Below are positions 9,318-18,199 of a DNA stretch of 64,000 nucleotides, one piece after another. The stretch comes from Terriglobia bacterium (lineage in GTDB: Bacteria; Acidobacteriota; Terriglobia; Acidiferrales; UBA7541). Each line of letters starts with the position of its first letter. The stretch's first letter is position 1. Location: positions 1 through 64,000 of the forward strand of contig JAIQFB010000022.1 in NCBI GenBank assembly GCA_020073485.1, written 5' to 3'. The translations under genes were made by a program, and so were the position numbers. Below the pieces are notes generated by a model that was not told where the DNA came from, did no database searches, and was given only the letters and a program-made list of their open reading frames with translations.

Positions 9318-10531
9318 GCTCTTGGGCCGATCTCCTGCGCAACCTCGGGCTTGCCGCGATCCAACTTTATTTCCAGTTCCCTCAGTACGATTTCGGTGAA
9401 ATACCCCAGCGTCTGCAGGCGGGCCGACGCCAATCCGTTGCGGATCAAAGCGCGGCGCAGGTCCGCGTCGCGGATGACGCGTTGCATGGCCCGCGCAAGG
9501 GCGCGCGAATCCTTGGGAGGCACCAGCAGAGCGTCGATTCCATGGGTGACGGTTGTGGGCACGCCGCCCACGGTTGTGGAAATACACGGCAGCCCACAGG
9601 CGCGAGCTTCGACCAGCACGTGCGGCGTTCCCTCGGAAAGCGTGGGAAGAACAAATAGGTCGGCGGCCCTCATGCGATCAAACAGCGGCTCGCCAAAGGG
9701 GACGTATCCAATCCAACGCACGCGGTTTTGTATTTTGCGCGCGGTCACGATTCCGTCCAGCTTGCGGCGGTAATCCGGGAATTGATCCGGCCCGACAATT
9801 TCCAGCTCCCACGGGCCGTCGTGCCTCAACTGGCTGACGGCATCCAGCAGGTACTCGATTCCCTTCTCCGGGCGGATATACCCAACAAACAAGATGCGCA
9901 CGGACGGGCCCTGGCAGGTATCGAACCGAGGGGAAAAATCGCTTTCTTCCACCGTACTGGAAACGGTTGCGATGGTCCGCGGCGAGGCGTACGCGCGGGC
10001 GAGTTCGCGGCCGTTGCAGATGAACGCGCCGCCCGTCATCCAGCGCCCCACCCGGCTGACGGCGCGATCCTGCAGCGCGTAAAGCCACGCGAAGGTATCC
10101 CGCAAGCGGCCTTTGCGCGTGCTGGTTTGCAACAGGGCCACCGGATCGCCCACGATCCAATGGCAGATGGGCCTGCGGAACATCAGCGCGCAAAGGTAAA
10201 GCACGCCGATGTACGGGCACATTCCCCGGACAAACAAGACGTCGGATCGTCGGCAGGTGCGCAGGTATGCGCGCGCGATTCCGAAAAAATGCGGCAACGA
10301 TCCGGCGGAGGTGCGCCAGAAAGGCTGGGGAATCAGTTCGATGTTCTTCGCCGCCAGCGGCAGTTCGGCGGGCGAATCGGGCGGGCCCTCGACGACACGG
10401 GTGCACATATACACTTTGTCGTATTGCGCGGCCAGGGCGTCGGCGACCTTGCCTGATGCGGCCTGCATGTAAATTCCGCCCGCGCTGCAGTAAGCGCGAA
10501 CCGGAGTCACGTATCCGAGCGTTCGATTCAT
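9314..10531 (-). CDS. Family 4 (GT1-superfamily) glycosyltransferase
   Basis: The 405-residue protein has the GT-B layout. The C-terminal donor-binding half carries ILFVGYIRPEKGIEYLL and the EX7E-type region SEGTPHVLVEARACGLP, followed by GGVPTTVTHGIDALLVPP. GT4 enzymes use nucleotide sugars to build repeat units on the cytoplasmic side of the membrane. The ATG at 10531 lies 22 bases after the flippase stop with only a weak ribosome-binding site. The stop overlaps the acetyltransferase start. Confidence 0.88.
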   Translation of the reverse strand: MNRTLGYVTPVRAYCSAGGIYMQAASGKVADALAAQYDKVYMCTRVVEGPPDSPAELPLAAKNIELIPQPFWRTSAGSLPHFFGIARAYLRTCRRSDVLFVRGMCPYIGVLYLCALMFRRPICHWIVGDPVALLQTSTRKGRLRDTFAWLYALQDRAVSRVGRWMTGGAFICNGRELARAYASPRTIATVSSTVEESDFSPRFDTCQGPSVRILFVGYIRPEKGIEYLLDAVSQLRHDGPWELEIVGPDQFPDYRRKLDGIVTARKIQNRVRWIGYVPFGEPLFDRMRAADLFVLPTLSEGTPHVLVEARACGLPCISTTVGGVPTTVTHGIDALLVPPKDSRALARAMQRVIRDADLRRALIRNGLASARLQTLGYFTEIVLRELEIKLDRGKPEVAQEIGPRA

Positions 10532-10553
10532 GATTGGGAACAGCGAGAAAAGT

Positions 10554-11867
10554 TCAACCCGGAGACCGCAAAATGCGCGGACGCAGCGCGGCGACCTGCT
10601 GGAAAAAATTCCGGATATTGTTCAGGCCGAAGGGCCAGAAGCTCAGCGGAGAAATTTGCAGCCAGTTGGCCGCGGCAGCCACCAGGATTATTATCTGCGC
10701 GCCGGCGCCCAGCGCTACCGCCCAGGCCATGCCCGCAAGCCCGAATGGTTTCAGCAGTAGCGCCGCGGCCAGTGCCAGCACCGCCGTTCCCAGCAATTGA
10801 CTGGCCAGCCCCGCGTAGGGACGCCCGGCGCCGCGCAGCCCTTGATTCAAAATGTTGCCCGAGGCGGTTAGCGCGGCGGCCAGTGCGAGAATCACCGCGG
10901 GAAGCGTGGCCTGAGAAAACGCGCTGCCAAAAAACGGCGCGACCACAAACGGAATCAGGCAGGAGAACATCAGCGCCAACCCCGCCGAAAGCAACGTGGA
11001 TTGGCGAAACGTCTCGGTGAGAATTTTCTGCTGGCTGCCGACATTCTTTTCATTCGACAGCGCGGCAAACGAGGTGATCCCCAGCGCGTCGCCCAGGGAA
11101 AACTGCGCGTTGCCAAACGCCGAAGCCACCGCGTAAATGCCCGCCGCTTCCGCGTTCATCAGGGTGACCACCAGGACCGTATCGATTTGCAGGGCGAACA
11201 AATTTCCCGCCGTGGCTCCCCAATACGGCAATCCGGACCTCAGCAAACGGCGGCACTCCGCCAGGCTCGGATGGCCCTGCGCGAACGATTTTCTTTGAAT
11301 CCAAAAACGCAGCAGGACGGCCAGCAGCTGGCTGGCCAGAAACGCCCACACGAACCGCCGCACCTGCGCCTCGTGCCCCGACCAGATCATGCAGATCAGG
11401 ATCAGATAGAAAAAATAGAACGAGCCGCGCACGAAATTAAATCGCCGCCAGCGCATCCGCCCATGCTCAATTGCCAGAAGAATCTGATTGAAGATATCCA
11501 ATGGGATCAGCAAAAGGCAGAGACGGGCCAGCGGCAACAGACTGGCGCGATCGGCGGGCAGCACAAGGGGAATCAAGAAGTAGCCAAGCATGAAGTATGC
11601 GAACGAAGCGCCGAGTCCGACGGCGACCGCGCTGCAAACCTGGTCCGGTTCGGTCCGCGGATTTTTCGCTACCCCGCGCGCCAAAGCCCAATTGCAGCCC
11701 ATCAGCCCCAGATTACTCAAAATGATAGGCCATAGCAGGATCGTGGCAAGTTCTCCCCGGCCGGAAGGACTCAGGATTCGCGCGGTCAAGATTCCGGTGA
11801 TCACGCCGCACGCCTGGATGGCCAGGCTGGTGAAGAATGTTCCGAAATTGGCTCTGGAAAAAATCAT
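10554..11867 (-). CDS. Wzx-like lipid-linked repeat-unit flippase
   Basis: The 437-residue protein has about twelve membrane segments. Its start resembles polysaccharide-biosynthesis transporters of the MATE/MVF group (SLAIQACGVITGILTARIL, then SPSGRGELATILLW). Wzx proteins flip undecaprenyl-diphosphate-linked repeat units to the periplasm. The place between the tyrosine kinase and the glycosyltransferases fits a Wzx/Wzy-dependent pathway. Substrate specificity cannot be read from sequence. Confidence 0.85.
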   Translation of the reverse strand: MIFSRANFGTFFTSLAIQACGVITGILTARILSPSGRGELATILLWPIILSNLGLMGCNWALARGVAKNPRTEPDQVCSAVAVGLGASFAYFMLGYFLIPLVLPADRASLLPLARLCLLLIPLDIFNQILLAIEHGRMRWRRFNFVRGSFYFFYLILICMIWSGHEAQVRRFVWAFLASQLLAVLLRFWIQRKSFAQGHPSLAECRRLLRSGLPYWGATAGNLFALQIDTVLVVTLMNAEAAGIYAVASAFGNAQFSLGDALGITSFAALSNEKNVGSQQKILTETFRQSTLLSAGLALMFSCLIPFVVAPFFGSAFSQATLPAVILALAAALTASGNILNQGLRGAGRPYAGLASQLLGTAVLALAAALLLKPFGLAGMAWAVALGAGAQIIILVAAAANWLQISPLSFWPFGLNNIRNFFQQVAALRPRILRSPG

Positions 11868-11907
11868 GAGGAAGATCGCAAGGAGCGCGAAGCCGCGCGA
11901 GCCAACT

Positions 11908-14229
11908 CTAAGCAGCGCCTTCCTCGGAGGGATGATAAACCTGATAGGAATATCCAGTGTTGCAGACGTTTAGATAATTCAGGACGACGCCCGCAAGATT
12001 CGCCCCCGCTGCACGCGCCTGCGATTCGGCGTACTGCACCATCTGCCTGGGCGTGGTCCCGCATTTCACGACCAGGACCGTGGAATCCGCCAAGCTGGCC
12101 AGAATGCGGCTGTCGGCCACATTCAACAGCGGCGGCGAATCCAGGACCACGAACTGATAGCTTGCGGCCGCCTCGTACATCAGCGCGCGCATGGCCTCGG
12201 AAGAAAGGAGTTCCGCCGGGTTCGAGGGAGAGCGCCCGCTGAGCACCACGTCCAGTCCGTTCACTTCCGTCTGGCTCACAGCGTCCTGCCATTTGCCTTT
12301 TCCCGCCAGATAGGCGCTCAGCTGCGATTTGCTCGCCGGAAAATATTTTTGAATGCTGGGCCGCCTCATGTCCGCGTCGATCAGCAGGGTGCGCCGGCCC
12401 AATTGCGCGAGCGAAGCGGCCAGATTCATGGCCACGGCGGTCTTCCCCTCGCCGCTCTGCGCGCTGGTCACCAGGATGGAATGGGCAGGTAGAGTTGTCC
12501 CGGAAAGAAGCAGCGAAGTGCGCAGCTCCCGAAATGCCTCCGACAAGACCGAGTTCAAGTACATTTCCGGTTCATTCCGGGGACGGGTGATGATGACCGC
12601 TCTGCGTCCGGTGACTTTGGGATCGGTCATATGGATTTTGAAACCGGAATCGGCCGGATCCAGCCCCAGGCCCTTCCGTCTGCGCAGGGATTCGAGCGAA
12701 GGGATGAAGGCAAGCGCGGGAACGCGCAAGTAGCGGTCCACATCCCTGGCATCCTGGATGGTCTGATCCAGATGCTCCTGGAAAAATGCGGCGCAAACGC
12801 CGAGCGCAATTCCCAGCAGCGAGGCCAGCCCCAGATTCAGCGCGACCTTCGGGGCCACCGGCTGGTAAGAGACTTTTCCCGGATCCACGACACGGATGTT
12901 GCCGGCATTCAGCCCCGCGGACACGCCCGCTTCCTTCAGCCGCTGCAGCAAACCGTCATACAAGTTCTTGTTGGTGTCGACATCGCGCCGGAGAATCCCG
13001 TACTGCACCGATTTTTCGGCGATCTCGTTTGCTTCCTGCTTCTTTTCCGCCAGCGCCTGCTGCAGAAGTTTTTCCTGCTGCACCGCGGCCAGGTACTCGT
13101 TGTTGATTTCCTGGGCAGCGCGCCCGCGCTCGCGCTCCAGCGCCGCCTGTAGCTCCGCGATCTGACTCTGGATTTGCTGGACACGCGGATAGTCCTCGGT
13201 AAAAGTAACCGCAAGTTGCGCGCGCTCGCGCTGGAGTTCCGCCAGCCGCGAGCTGATGTCCTGCAGCAGCTTGTTGTCCAGCACGCCGGGCAACGACCCG
13301 AAATCTCCGGCCTGGATCAGGCGGTAGACGGACTCCTTTTCGTATCGCACGTCCTGCGCGTGATTCAGCTCCTGCTGCAATTCCCGGAGGCTTTGATCGG
13401 TGATGCTTTCGGCGTTGCCGTTGCCGGTCTCCAGAACCAGCAGGCCGTTGCCGGCCGCGTACTGCTGCATGGCGTCTTCGGATTTTTCCAGTTTCGACTT
13501 CAGGTCCGCCAGTTGCAGCGAGAGCCAGTCGGAGGCTTTTTGCGTGGCGTCGTACCGCGCCTCCAGATTCTTCTGCATGTAGTTGGAAGCCATGGCGTTC
13601 ACCACGTTGGCGGAGAGCTCCGGATCGAGCGAATCAAAATCAATTTCGACGGCGCGGCTGCGGCGGATGGGCTTGACATCCAATCCCTGCTGGAAATGAT
13701 CGAGCACCGCTTCCTGCAGGGCCGTGCCCGGTCCGGCCGGGCGATTTCCAGACCCGGAGACGGAGCGAATGCCGTTCCGGATTCCGGTCCAGAACCAGCC
13801 TTGAGGGATTGGGCGGAATTCCGCCTCTTGGTCCAGGCCCAGCTGGGCAATCACGCGTTCAGCCAGGTCGTCGCTATTCAACACCTTGTACTGCGTTTCC
13901 AGGTATGTGTCCGTGACTTCGTCGAGCTGAAACGCTTCTTGCGCGGTCACCAGTCCGGGATTTTCCTTGTCAATCTCGATCAGCACCTTGGCCCGGTATA
14001 CGGGCTTTTGCCGGAAGGTCCCCACAAAAACGATGCCAAACAGAACGCTAAACGCCAGCAGCACGGTCCAGCGGCGCTTGCGGATCACCCTCCAGCACGC
14101 CACCAGATCGGGAGGCTTCTCCATTTCCGAACTGCGCACGAAGGGTTGAGACGTGCGGCGGCGGTTCATCGACCCTTCGCGGGCCTTGAAGAGCTCGATT
14201 TGATAGGCGTCTGATTCGGATGGATTCAT
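11908..14229 (-). CDS. Polysaccharide co-polymerase with BY-type tyrosine autokinase (Wzc-like)
   Basis: The 773-residue inner-membrane protein begins with a Wzz domain and first membrane helix near residue 55 (VLLAFSVLFGIVFVG). A long coiled-coil periplasmic part follows (about 200-440), then a second helix near 465 (GLASLLGIALGVCAAFF) and a cytoplasmic kinase. The kinase has Walker A SAQSGEGKTAVAMN, A' LLIDADMRRPS and Walker B VVLDSPPLL. The C-terminal tail has a small tyrosine cluster (YLNVCNTGYSYQVYHP), the usual autophosphorylation site. Wzc proteins control chain length and pair with the outer-membrane export protein, whose gene is 4 bases upstream. Several in-frame ATGs exist near the start; 14229 is kept but 14172 or 14124 are possible. 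Confidence 0.92.
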   Translation of the reverse strand: MNPSESDAYQIELFKAREGSMNRRRTSQPFVRSSEMEKPPDLVACWRVIRKRRWTVLLAFSVLFGIVFVGTFRQKPVYRAKVLIEIDKENPGLVTAQEAFQLDEVTDTYLETQYKVLNSDDLAERVIAQLGLDQEAEFRPIPQGWFWTGIRNGIRSVSGSGNRPAGPGTALQEAVLDHFQQGLDVKPIRRSRAVEIDFDSLDPELSANVVNAMASNYMQKNLEARYDATQKASDWLSLQLADLKSKLEKSEDAMQQYAAGNGLLVLETGNGNAESITDQSLRELQQELNHAQDVRYEKESVYRLIQAGDFGSLPGVLDNKLLQDISSRLAELQRERAQLAVTFTEDYPRVQQIQSQIAELQAALERERGRAAQEINNEYLAAVQQEKLLQQALAEKKQEANEIAEKSVQYGILRRDVDTNKNLYDGLLQRLKEAGVSAGLNAGNIRVVDPGKVSYQPVAPKVALNLGLASLLGIALGVCAAFFQEHLDQTIQDARDVDRYLRVPALAFIPSLESLRRRKGLGLDPADSGFKIHMTDPKVTGRRAVIITRPRNEPEMYLNSVLSEAFRELRTSLLLSGTTLPAHSILVTSAQSGEGKTAVAMNLAASLAQLGRRTLLIDADMRRPSIQKYFPASKSQLSAYLAGKGKWQDAVSQTEVNGLDVVLSGRSPSNPAELLSSEAMRALMYEAAASYQFVVLDSPPLLNVADSRILASLADSTVLVVKCGTTPRQMVQYAESQARAAGANLAGVVLNYLNVCNTGYSYQVYHPSEEGAA

Positions 14230-14233
14230 CCCG

Positions 14234-15316
14234 TCACCATTTATAGATCGCTACTCCGGTGGCCATGGAAACCGCGGATTCCGCGCCCCGGTAGAAAGCG
14301 CTTTTTGCCGAACTATTCGGAATGAAAAAAATGTCCTTAGGCTGGAGACCCGGATCGGAGGACTTGTTGGCCAGAATCCTTCCGAGATTTACGGGGATTT
14401 CGACGCGCTGGCCCGTCCTGGGATCGGTGCGGACGATTCGCGCCTGGCCTGTCGCGGCGGTGTGCGTCAGGCCTTCGGCTAACGCCAGCGCCTGCAGCAA
14501 CGAAATGCTTTGATTATTTTTGAGCGCAAAGCCGCCGGGCTTTTTGACTTCGCCGACAACATAGACGAGTTCGGCGGAAGTCACCTTCACAATGTCGCCG
14601 GGGTAAACCGGAAGGTTCAGCGCCGCGTTCCGCGACTCCATCAAACTCCACAGATTTACCGCATCGATTTTGCCGTTGGATTCCTGGGATGCCTCCGGCG
14701 AACTCGAATCATTGGCTCCGGAAAATGCCGCTCCTCGCATGATCAATACGGATTCGCCCGCGTCTTCCGCCGGCCCCTCGGCCATCGAAAGCATTTCCAG
14801 CACCGTCTTAGTGCCTTGAATCTGAAACACCCCCGGTTTTTTCACGGCGCCTACCACGGAGACCGGGTGGCTCTCGAGCTCCCGCACAAACACGCCGACA
14901 TGGGGATCCTTCATGTACGTCCGCCGGAGTCTATCCCGGAGCGCGGATTCCAGTTCCCTGGGAGTCAGCCCGGAAGCTTTCACGGCTCCCAGCAATTCCA
15001 TGGAAATTTCTCCGCTGGCCGAGACCCGCAGGGTGCGGTTCATCTCCGGAGCTTCAAATACCGTGATGTCCAGCAAATCGCCGGGGCCGACGCGAGACTC
15101 GTCATTCTTGATCTCGGCCAGCGCGTTCGCCTCCGCTCCGGGAATCGCGTTGACGGTCCGGTTGGAAATTTGCCTGAATTCTCCCTGCCCCGTTGAGGCA
15201 GCTTCCGCCACGGGCCGCACCTGCGCTCCGACCGAATCGGCGATCAGGAACAATGCGATGCCCAGCAGGGCCTGCAGGACACGAAGCCAGTCCAAGGATG
15301 GAAGTGTTCTTAGCAT
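14234..15316 (-). CDS. Outer-membrane polysaccharide export protein (Wza/GumB-like, SLBB)
   Basis: The 360-residue protein has a signal peptide (hydrophobic stretch around 10-28, likely cut after SVGA). The polysaccharide export motif follows (VGPGDLLDITVFEAPE), then SLBB-like repeats (VSVVGAVKKPGVFQIQ and VYVVGEVKKPGGFAL). Such proteins form the outer-membrane channel for capsule or exopolysaccharide. No lipobox cysteine is seen at the signal cleavage site, unlike E. coli Wza. The ATG at 15316 is preceded by GAAAGG at 7 bases, so it is preferred over the upstream in-frame ATG at 15370. Confidence 0.92.
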   Translation of the reverse strand: MLRTLPSLDWLRVLQALLGIALFLIADSVGAQVRPVAEAASTGQGEFRQISNRTVNAIPGAEANALAEIKNDESRVGPGDLLDITVFEAPEMNRTLRVSASGEISMELLGAVKASGLTPRELESALRDRLRRTYMKDPHVGVFVRELESHPVSVVGAVKKPGVFQIQGTKTVLEMLSMAEGPAEDAGESVLIMRGAAFSGANDSSSPEASQESNGKIDAVNLWSLMESRNAALNLPVYPGDIVKVTSAELVYVVGEVKKPGGFALKNNQSISLLQALALAEGLTHTAATGQARIVRTDPRTGQRVEIPVNLGRILANKSSDPGLQPKDIFFIPNSSAKSAFYRGAESAVSMATGVAIYKW

Positions 15317-15352
15317 AAGGTGCCTTTCAGGAAGATCTTCCGCACGGAACGT

Positions 15353-15370
15353 TTGGCGGGAATGCGCCAA
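15353..15370 (-). promoter_or_regulatory. Leader hairpin between the NusG-like gene and the export gene
   Basis: TTGGCG (15353-15358) and CGCCAA (15365-15370) form a 6-bp stem with a 6-base loop. It lies in the 90-base leader between the antiterminator-like gene and the first structural gene. A perfect 12-bp palindrome (GGAAGATCTTCC) sits at 15330-15341. These are candidate RNA sites for the operon-specific NusG paralogue; function is inferred from position only. Confidence 0.3.
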
Positions 15371-15406
15371 GCCGCCTCGCGTATGAAATTGGAAATGGAT
15401 ACTTTC

Positions 15407-16000
15407 TCAGGCGATGGCTGCAAACCGGCGGGGCCGCGCGGCCAGCAGCGGTTGGCACAATCTCTGAACGCAGGAAACGTCAATCTCCACCGCGGCGGCC
15501 CGGCCCAGCAACTCCATGGAAACGACCAGGCGAAACGCCCCCTTGGTGCGAATCAAAATTCCTTCGATCCCTTGCAGCGAACCCGATGTGACCATCATGC
15601 GATCTCCGCTATGCAGATAGTCATGGGGCTCGACCTGGGATGAATTTTCCACCAATTGTCGGACAGCGGCGATTTGCTCCTGCGGAACGATGGCCGGATG
15701 TCCGCCCGACTTCACAAGGGCCACGACGCCGGGCGTGCTCAGAATTTGCAGCTGGCGGTCCAGGCCGCCCTGGAGGAACAAATAGCCGGGGAAAAGCGGC
15801 AGCTGGAGCCGCGCGGCGCGCCGTCGCCAGAGATGCGTGGCGCCATAGAGCGGAAGGAAAACAGTGTGCCCCTTACTGGAAAGCGCCTGCACCACGGTCT
15901 TCTCATGCTGATACCGCGTATGCACGGCGTGCCAGTGGCCGGCGGCTCCGGCCTGCGGCATGGCCTCATCATTTGTCGGGGAGGGTTCCACTGAATGCAT
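15407..16000 (-). CDS. NusG-paralogue transcription antiterminator (RfaH/UpxY/LoaP-like)
   Basis: The 197-residue protein has an NGN domain (WHAVHTRYQHEKTVVQAL, FLPLYGATHLWRRR, LPLFPGYLFLQ) and a C-terminal KOW-like domain (GDRMMVTSGSLQGIEGIL). NusG paralogues at the head of polysaccharide operons bind RNA polymerase and prevent early termination. It is the first gene of a roughly 14-kb operon, which is where UpxY and LoaP are found. Start choice is uncertain: ATG 16000 has CGGAG close upstream (4-base spacing), while an in-frame ATG at 16084 would add 28 residues. It is not the housekeeping nusG, which normally sits with secE and ribosomal genes. Confidence 0.88.
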   Translation of the reverse strand: MHSVEPSPTNDEAMPQAGAAGHWHAVHTRYQHEKTVVQALSSKGHTVFLPLYGATHLWRRRAARLQLPLFPGYLFLQGGLDRQLQILSTPGVVALVKSGGHPAIVPQEQIAAVRQLVENSSQVEPHDYLHSGDRMMVTSGSLQGIEGILIRTKGAFRLVVSMELLGRAAAVEIDVSCVQRLCQPLLAARPRRFAAIA

Positions 16001-16169
16001 GGAGCTCCGCCCTGTGACTGTCATGGCGCTGTTCATGCAGATGCTTCCATTCATAAAAGAAACCTGGCCGGCAGCGGCACCCATGAATCATCCGAGTGCA
16101 TAGTTGCCTTGCCCGTCTTGCGTTTCGACGCTTGCGCGCAGGCATTCCGGCAGTACGGCGAACCTCAAA

Positions 16170-16556
16170 CTAATCCCAATGCACGGCCCTGCCCGCAATG
16201 AGCTCGTGATTCCATTCGGATTCGTGCTGCACGGTGGACAAATCCCAATTCATCAGATCGTCCCGCACGACCGCGAATCCATTTTCGCCGCGCCCGCCGA
16301 ATGGGTGATCGATGCGCACGACTCGAGCCTTTCCCAGAATACGAATATCGGCATGAATCCCCGTAAGAGATGGCAGAGCCACCTCGACACGAATGATGGT
16401 CCGGTCGGGAGGGCACGTGGGCGTCAGTATAAAAGCGCCCAGCAAGCTGATATCGCGCGTGAGGCCCTCTCCTTGCAAACAATTGTGCTGGAAATTCTCC
16501 CACGTGAAAATCGCGGGAGCCTCCAGCCGGTAACGGATTTCTTTTCTCATGTCCAT
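16170..16556 (-). CDS. PilZ domain protein
   Basis: The 128-residue protein has the PilZ c-di-GMP binding pattern: an arginine-rich RKEIRYRLEAPA start and, about 25 residues on, the D-x-S-x-x-G motif (RDISLLGAF). PilZ proteins act as c-di-GMP effectors on polysaccharide synthesis or motility. It lies upstream of and in the same direction as the exopolysaccharide operon, so it may tie secretion to c-di-GMP. ATG 16556 or 16550 begins just before the motif; a frame extending to 16607 adds residues unlike the family. Confidence 0.75.
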   Translation of the reverse strand: MDMRKEIRYRLEAPAIFTWENFQHNCLQGEGLTRDISLLGAFILTPTCPPDRTIIRVEVALPSLTGIHADIRILGKARVVRIDHPFGGRGENGFAVVRDDLMNWDLSTVQHESEWNHELIAGRAVHWD

Positions 16557-16948
16557 GTGCAAAACCGGTGCGCTGTAGAGACTCCTCCGCCGGAACCTCG
16601 CATGCAATCCGTGTTCAGAGTGACGCGCACAATAATCGGTCTGTGCTTATTCGGACAAGAAGTAACCCGTACCCGAGGGGGCTCTAGGGCGGGTCTCCCC
16701 GATCCCGGTCCGCCGCCCTCCCCTGCGCCCGGGACATGTATATGCAGTCCCGGGACGATCCACCCGGGCACTGCGGAGGCCGGACCAATATGACCAATAC
16801 GTTTATTACCAATAGTGTTATATCGGCCCCCGGAAGCCCCGGGCCCCGCAAGTGACACGAATCATGACATCTTTCAACAAAATGCCTTGCCTGGACTGCT
16901 TGTTTCATATAGTCTTTCCTCTGCACCTCGCCCTCCGAGGGGTGACAA
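16557..16948. other. Divergent intergenic region between PilZ and regulator genes
   Basis: These 392 bases separate two divergent genes and must hold both promoters. They contain a hairpin CCCGGGAC/GTCCCGGG (16728-16735 with 16747-16754) and three direct copies of ACCAATA between 16784 and 16814. No convincing gene is seen. Confidence 0.5.
16784..16814. repeat. Three direct ACCAATA repeats, possible operator
   Basis: ACCAATA occurs at 16784-16790, 16793-16799 and 16808-16814, in an AT-rich pocket of a GC-rich divergent promoter region. The steps are 9 and 15 bases. They could be regulator half-sites for the LuxR-type gene starting at 16949. Confidence 0.4.
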
Positions 16949-17653
16949 ATGGGTCAACTGGCCACAGGCGTTCACGAAAGCATTAGCGTCCTCATCGCGG
17001 ATGCGGACAGCATGAGTGCGCACCTGATCGCGGACGAAATCGCGCGCGGACGTCACGATATCAGCGTGATTGCCGTTTCCAATACCTGCGCCGAAACCAT
17101 TTACGAACTGGACCGCAAACAGCCCGATATCGCCGTGATCAACGCTCACCTGGATGACGGGCCGCTGGCAGGCTACCGTGTGCTGCAACACCTGCAGCTG
17201 ATGAGTTATAAGACCATCTCCATCATGATGATTCCGGATTCCGAGCGCGAGTTGGTCATCGACGCGTTTCGAGGCGGCGCCAGGGGGGTGTTCTGCCGCA
17301 TCCAGCCCGTAAAAATGCTCTCCAAATGCATCCGCACCGTGCATGACGGACAAGTATGGGCCGACAGCCAGGATCTTCATTTCGTCCTGGAATTTCTTAC
17401 CCGGCTGAAGCCGCTGCGCCAGCTCAAGCCAGGCGGCGGAATCAGCCGGCTGACTCCCCGGGAAGCGGAGGTGGTGCAACTGCTGGCCGAAGGCATGAGC
17501 ACCAAGGAGATCAGCCTGAAACTCCAGCTCACCGAGCACACGGTGCGAAATTATCTCAGCAATGTGTATGACAAACTGGGTGTTTCCAGCCGCGTCGAGC
17601 TGGCGCTTTATGCCGTCACGCGCGAGGAGTTGAACGACCCGTCCAGAATTTAA
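16949..17653 (+). CDS. LuxR/NarL-type regulator with a degenerate receiver domain
   Basis: The 234-residue protein has a receiver-like N-terminus (about 12-130) and a LuxR helix-turn-helix C-terminus (about 165-225: LTPREAEVVQLLAEGMSTKEI, then LTEHTVRNYLSNVYDKLGV). The acidic pocket D18 and D20 is present. The phosphorylation site reads VIN, with Asn65 where Asp is expected, and the conserved lysine is arginine (FCRIQPV). It is therefore probably a phosphorylation-independent regulator. It is divergent from the PilZ and polysaccharide genes, which suggests but does not prove that it controls them. No histidine kinase gene is adjacent. Confidence 0.88.
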   Translation: MGQLATGVHESISVLIADADSMSAHLIADEIARGRHDISVIAVSNTCAETIYELDRKQPDIAVINAHLDDGPLAGYRVLQHLQLMSYKTISIMMIPDSERELVIDAFRGGARGVFCRIQPVKMLSKCIRTVHDGQVWADSQDLHFVLEFLTRLKPLRQLKPGGGISRLTPREAEVVQLLAEGMSTKEISLKLQLTEHTVRNYLSNVYDKLGVSSRVELALYAVTREELNDPSRI

Positions 17654-17812
17654 ACTCTAGTAGCCGCCCGCCTGCTGGCCGGAAAACCACACGCTCCCCT
17701 CTTTGCCTGTTTTCGTCTGTCTCCAATTTCCGTCCAGTTTTAATCCGTTCGGAAATCACAGAAAACCGATACCATGGAAGCCGGGACTCTTCCCGCAAAG
17801 AGAGCAAACGTA

Positions 17813-18199
17813 ATGAGCGACACCACGCGTTATGAACGCGGAGTGGCAAAACTGAATGAAATCTACGGCGAAAAAGGGAAACTGTTCCTTGATTCCTTGC
17901 AGGAATTCGCGCCAGATCTTGGGCGATACATCGCGGAATTTGCCTTTGGAGACATTCATTGCCGGCCGGGACTCGACCTGCGCTCCCGAGAGATAGCCAC
18001 GGTTGCCGCTCTGACGGCCCTCGGTACGGCAGGCCCGCAACTCCGCGCTCACATCCACGCCGCATTGAATGTGGGATGCACCGAACAGGAAGTCATCGAA
18101 ATCCTGATGCACATGGCTTTGTATGCGGGGTTCCCCGCAGCATTGAATGGCATGGAGGCGGCCCGGGAAGTCTTCCAGGAAAGATCCCAAAGTAAGTAA
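17813..18199 (+). CDS. Carboxymuconolactone decarboxylase (AhpD-like) family protein
   Basis: The 128-residue protein fits the single-domain CMD family: FAFGDIHCRPGLDLRSREIATVAAL, then AHIHAALNVGCTEQEVIEILMHMALYAGFPAALNGM. Members are gamma-carboxymuconolactone decarboxylases or AhpD-like thiol proteins. The AhpD CxxC pair is absent, so a peroxidase-partner role is unlikely. True substrates of such stand-alone members are mostly unknown. ATG 17813 is preferred (AAAGAGAG upstream); ATG 17774 would add 13 residues. Confidence 0.8.
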   Translation: MSDTTRYERGVAKLNEIYGEKGKLFLDSLQEFAPDLGRYIAEFAFGDIHCRPGLDLRSREIATVAALTALGTAGPQLRAHIHAALNVGCTEQEVIEILMHMALYAGFPAALNGMEAAREVFQERSQSK

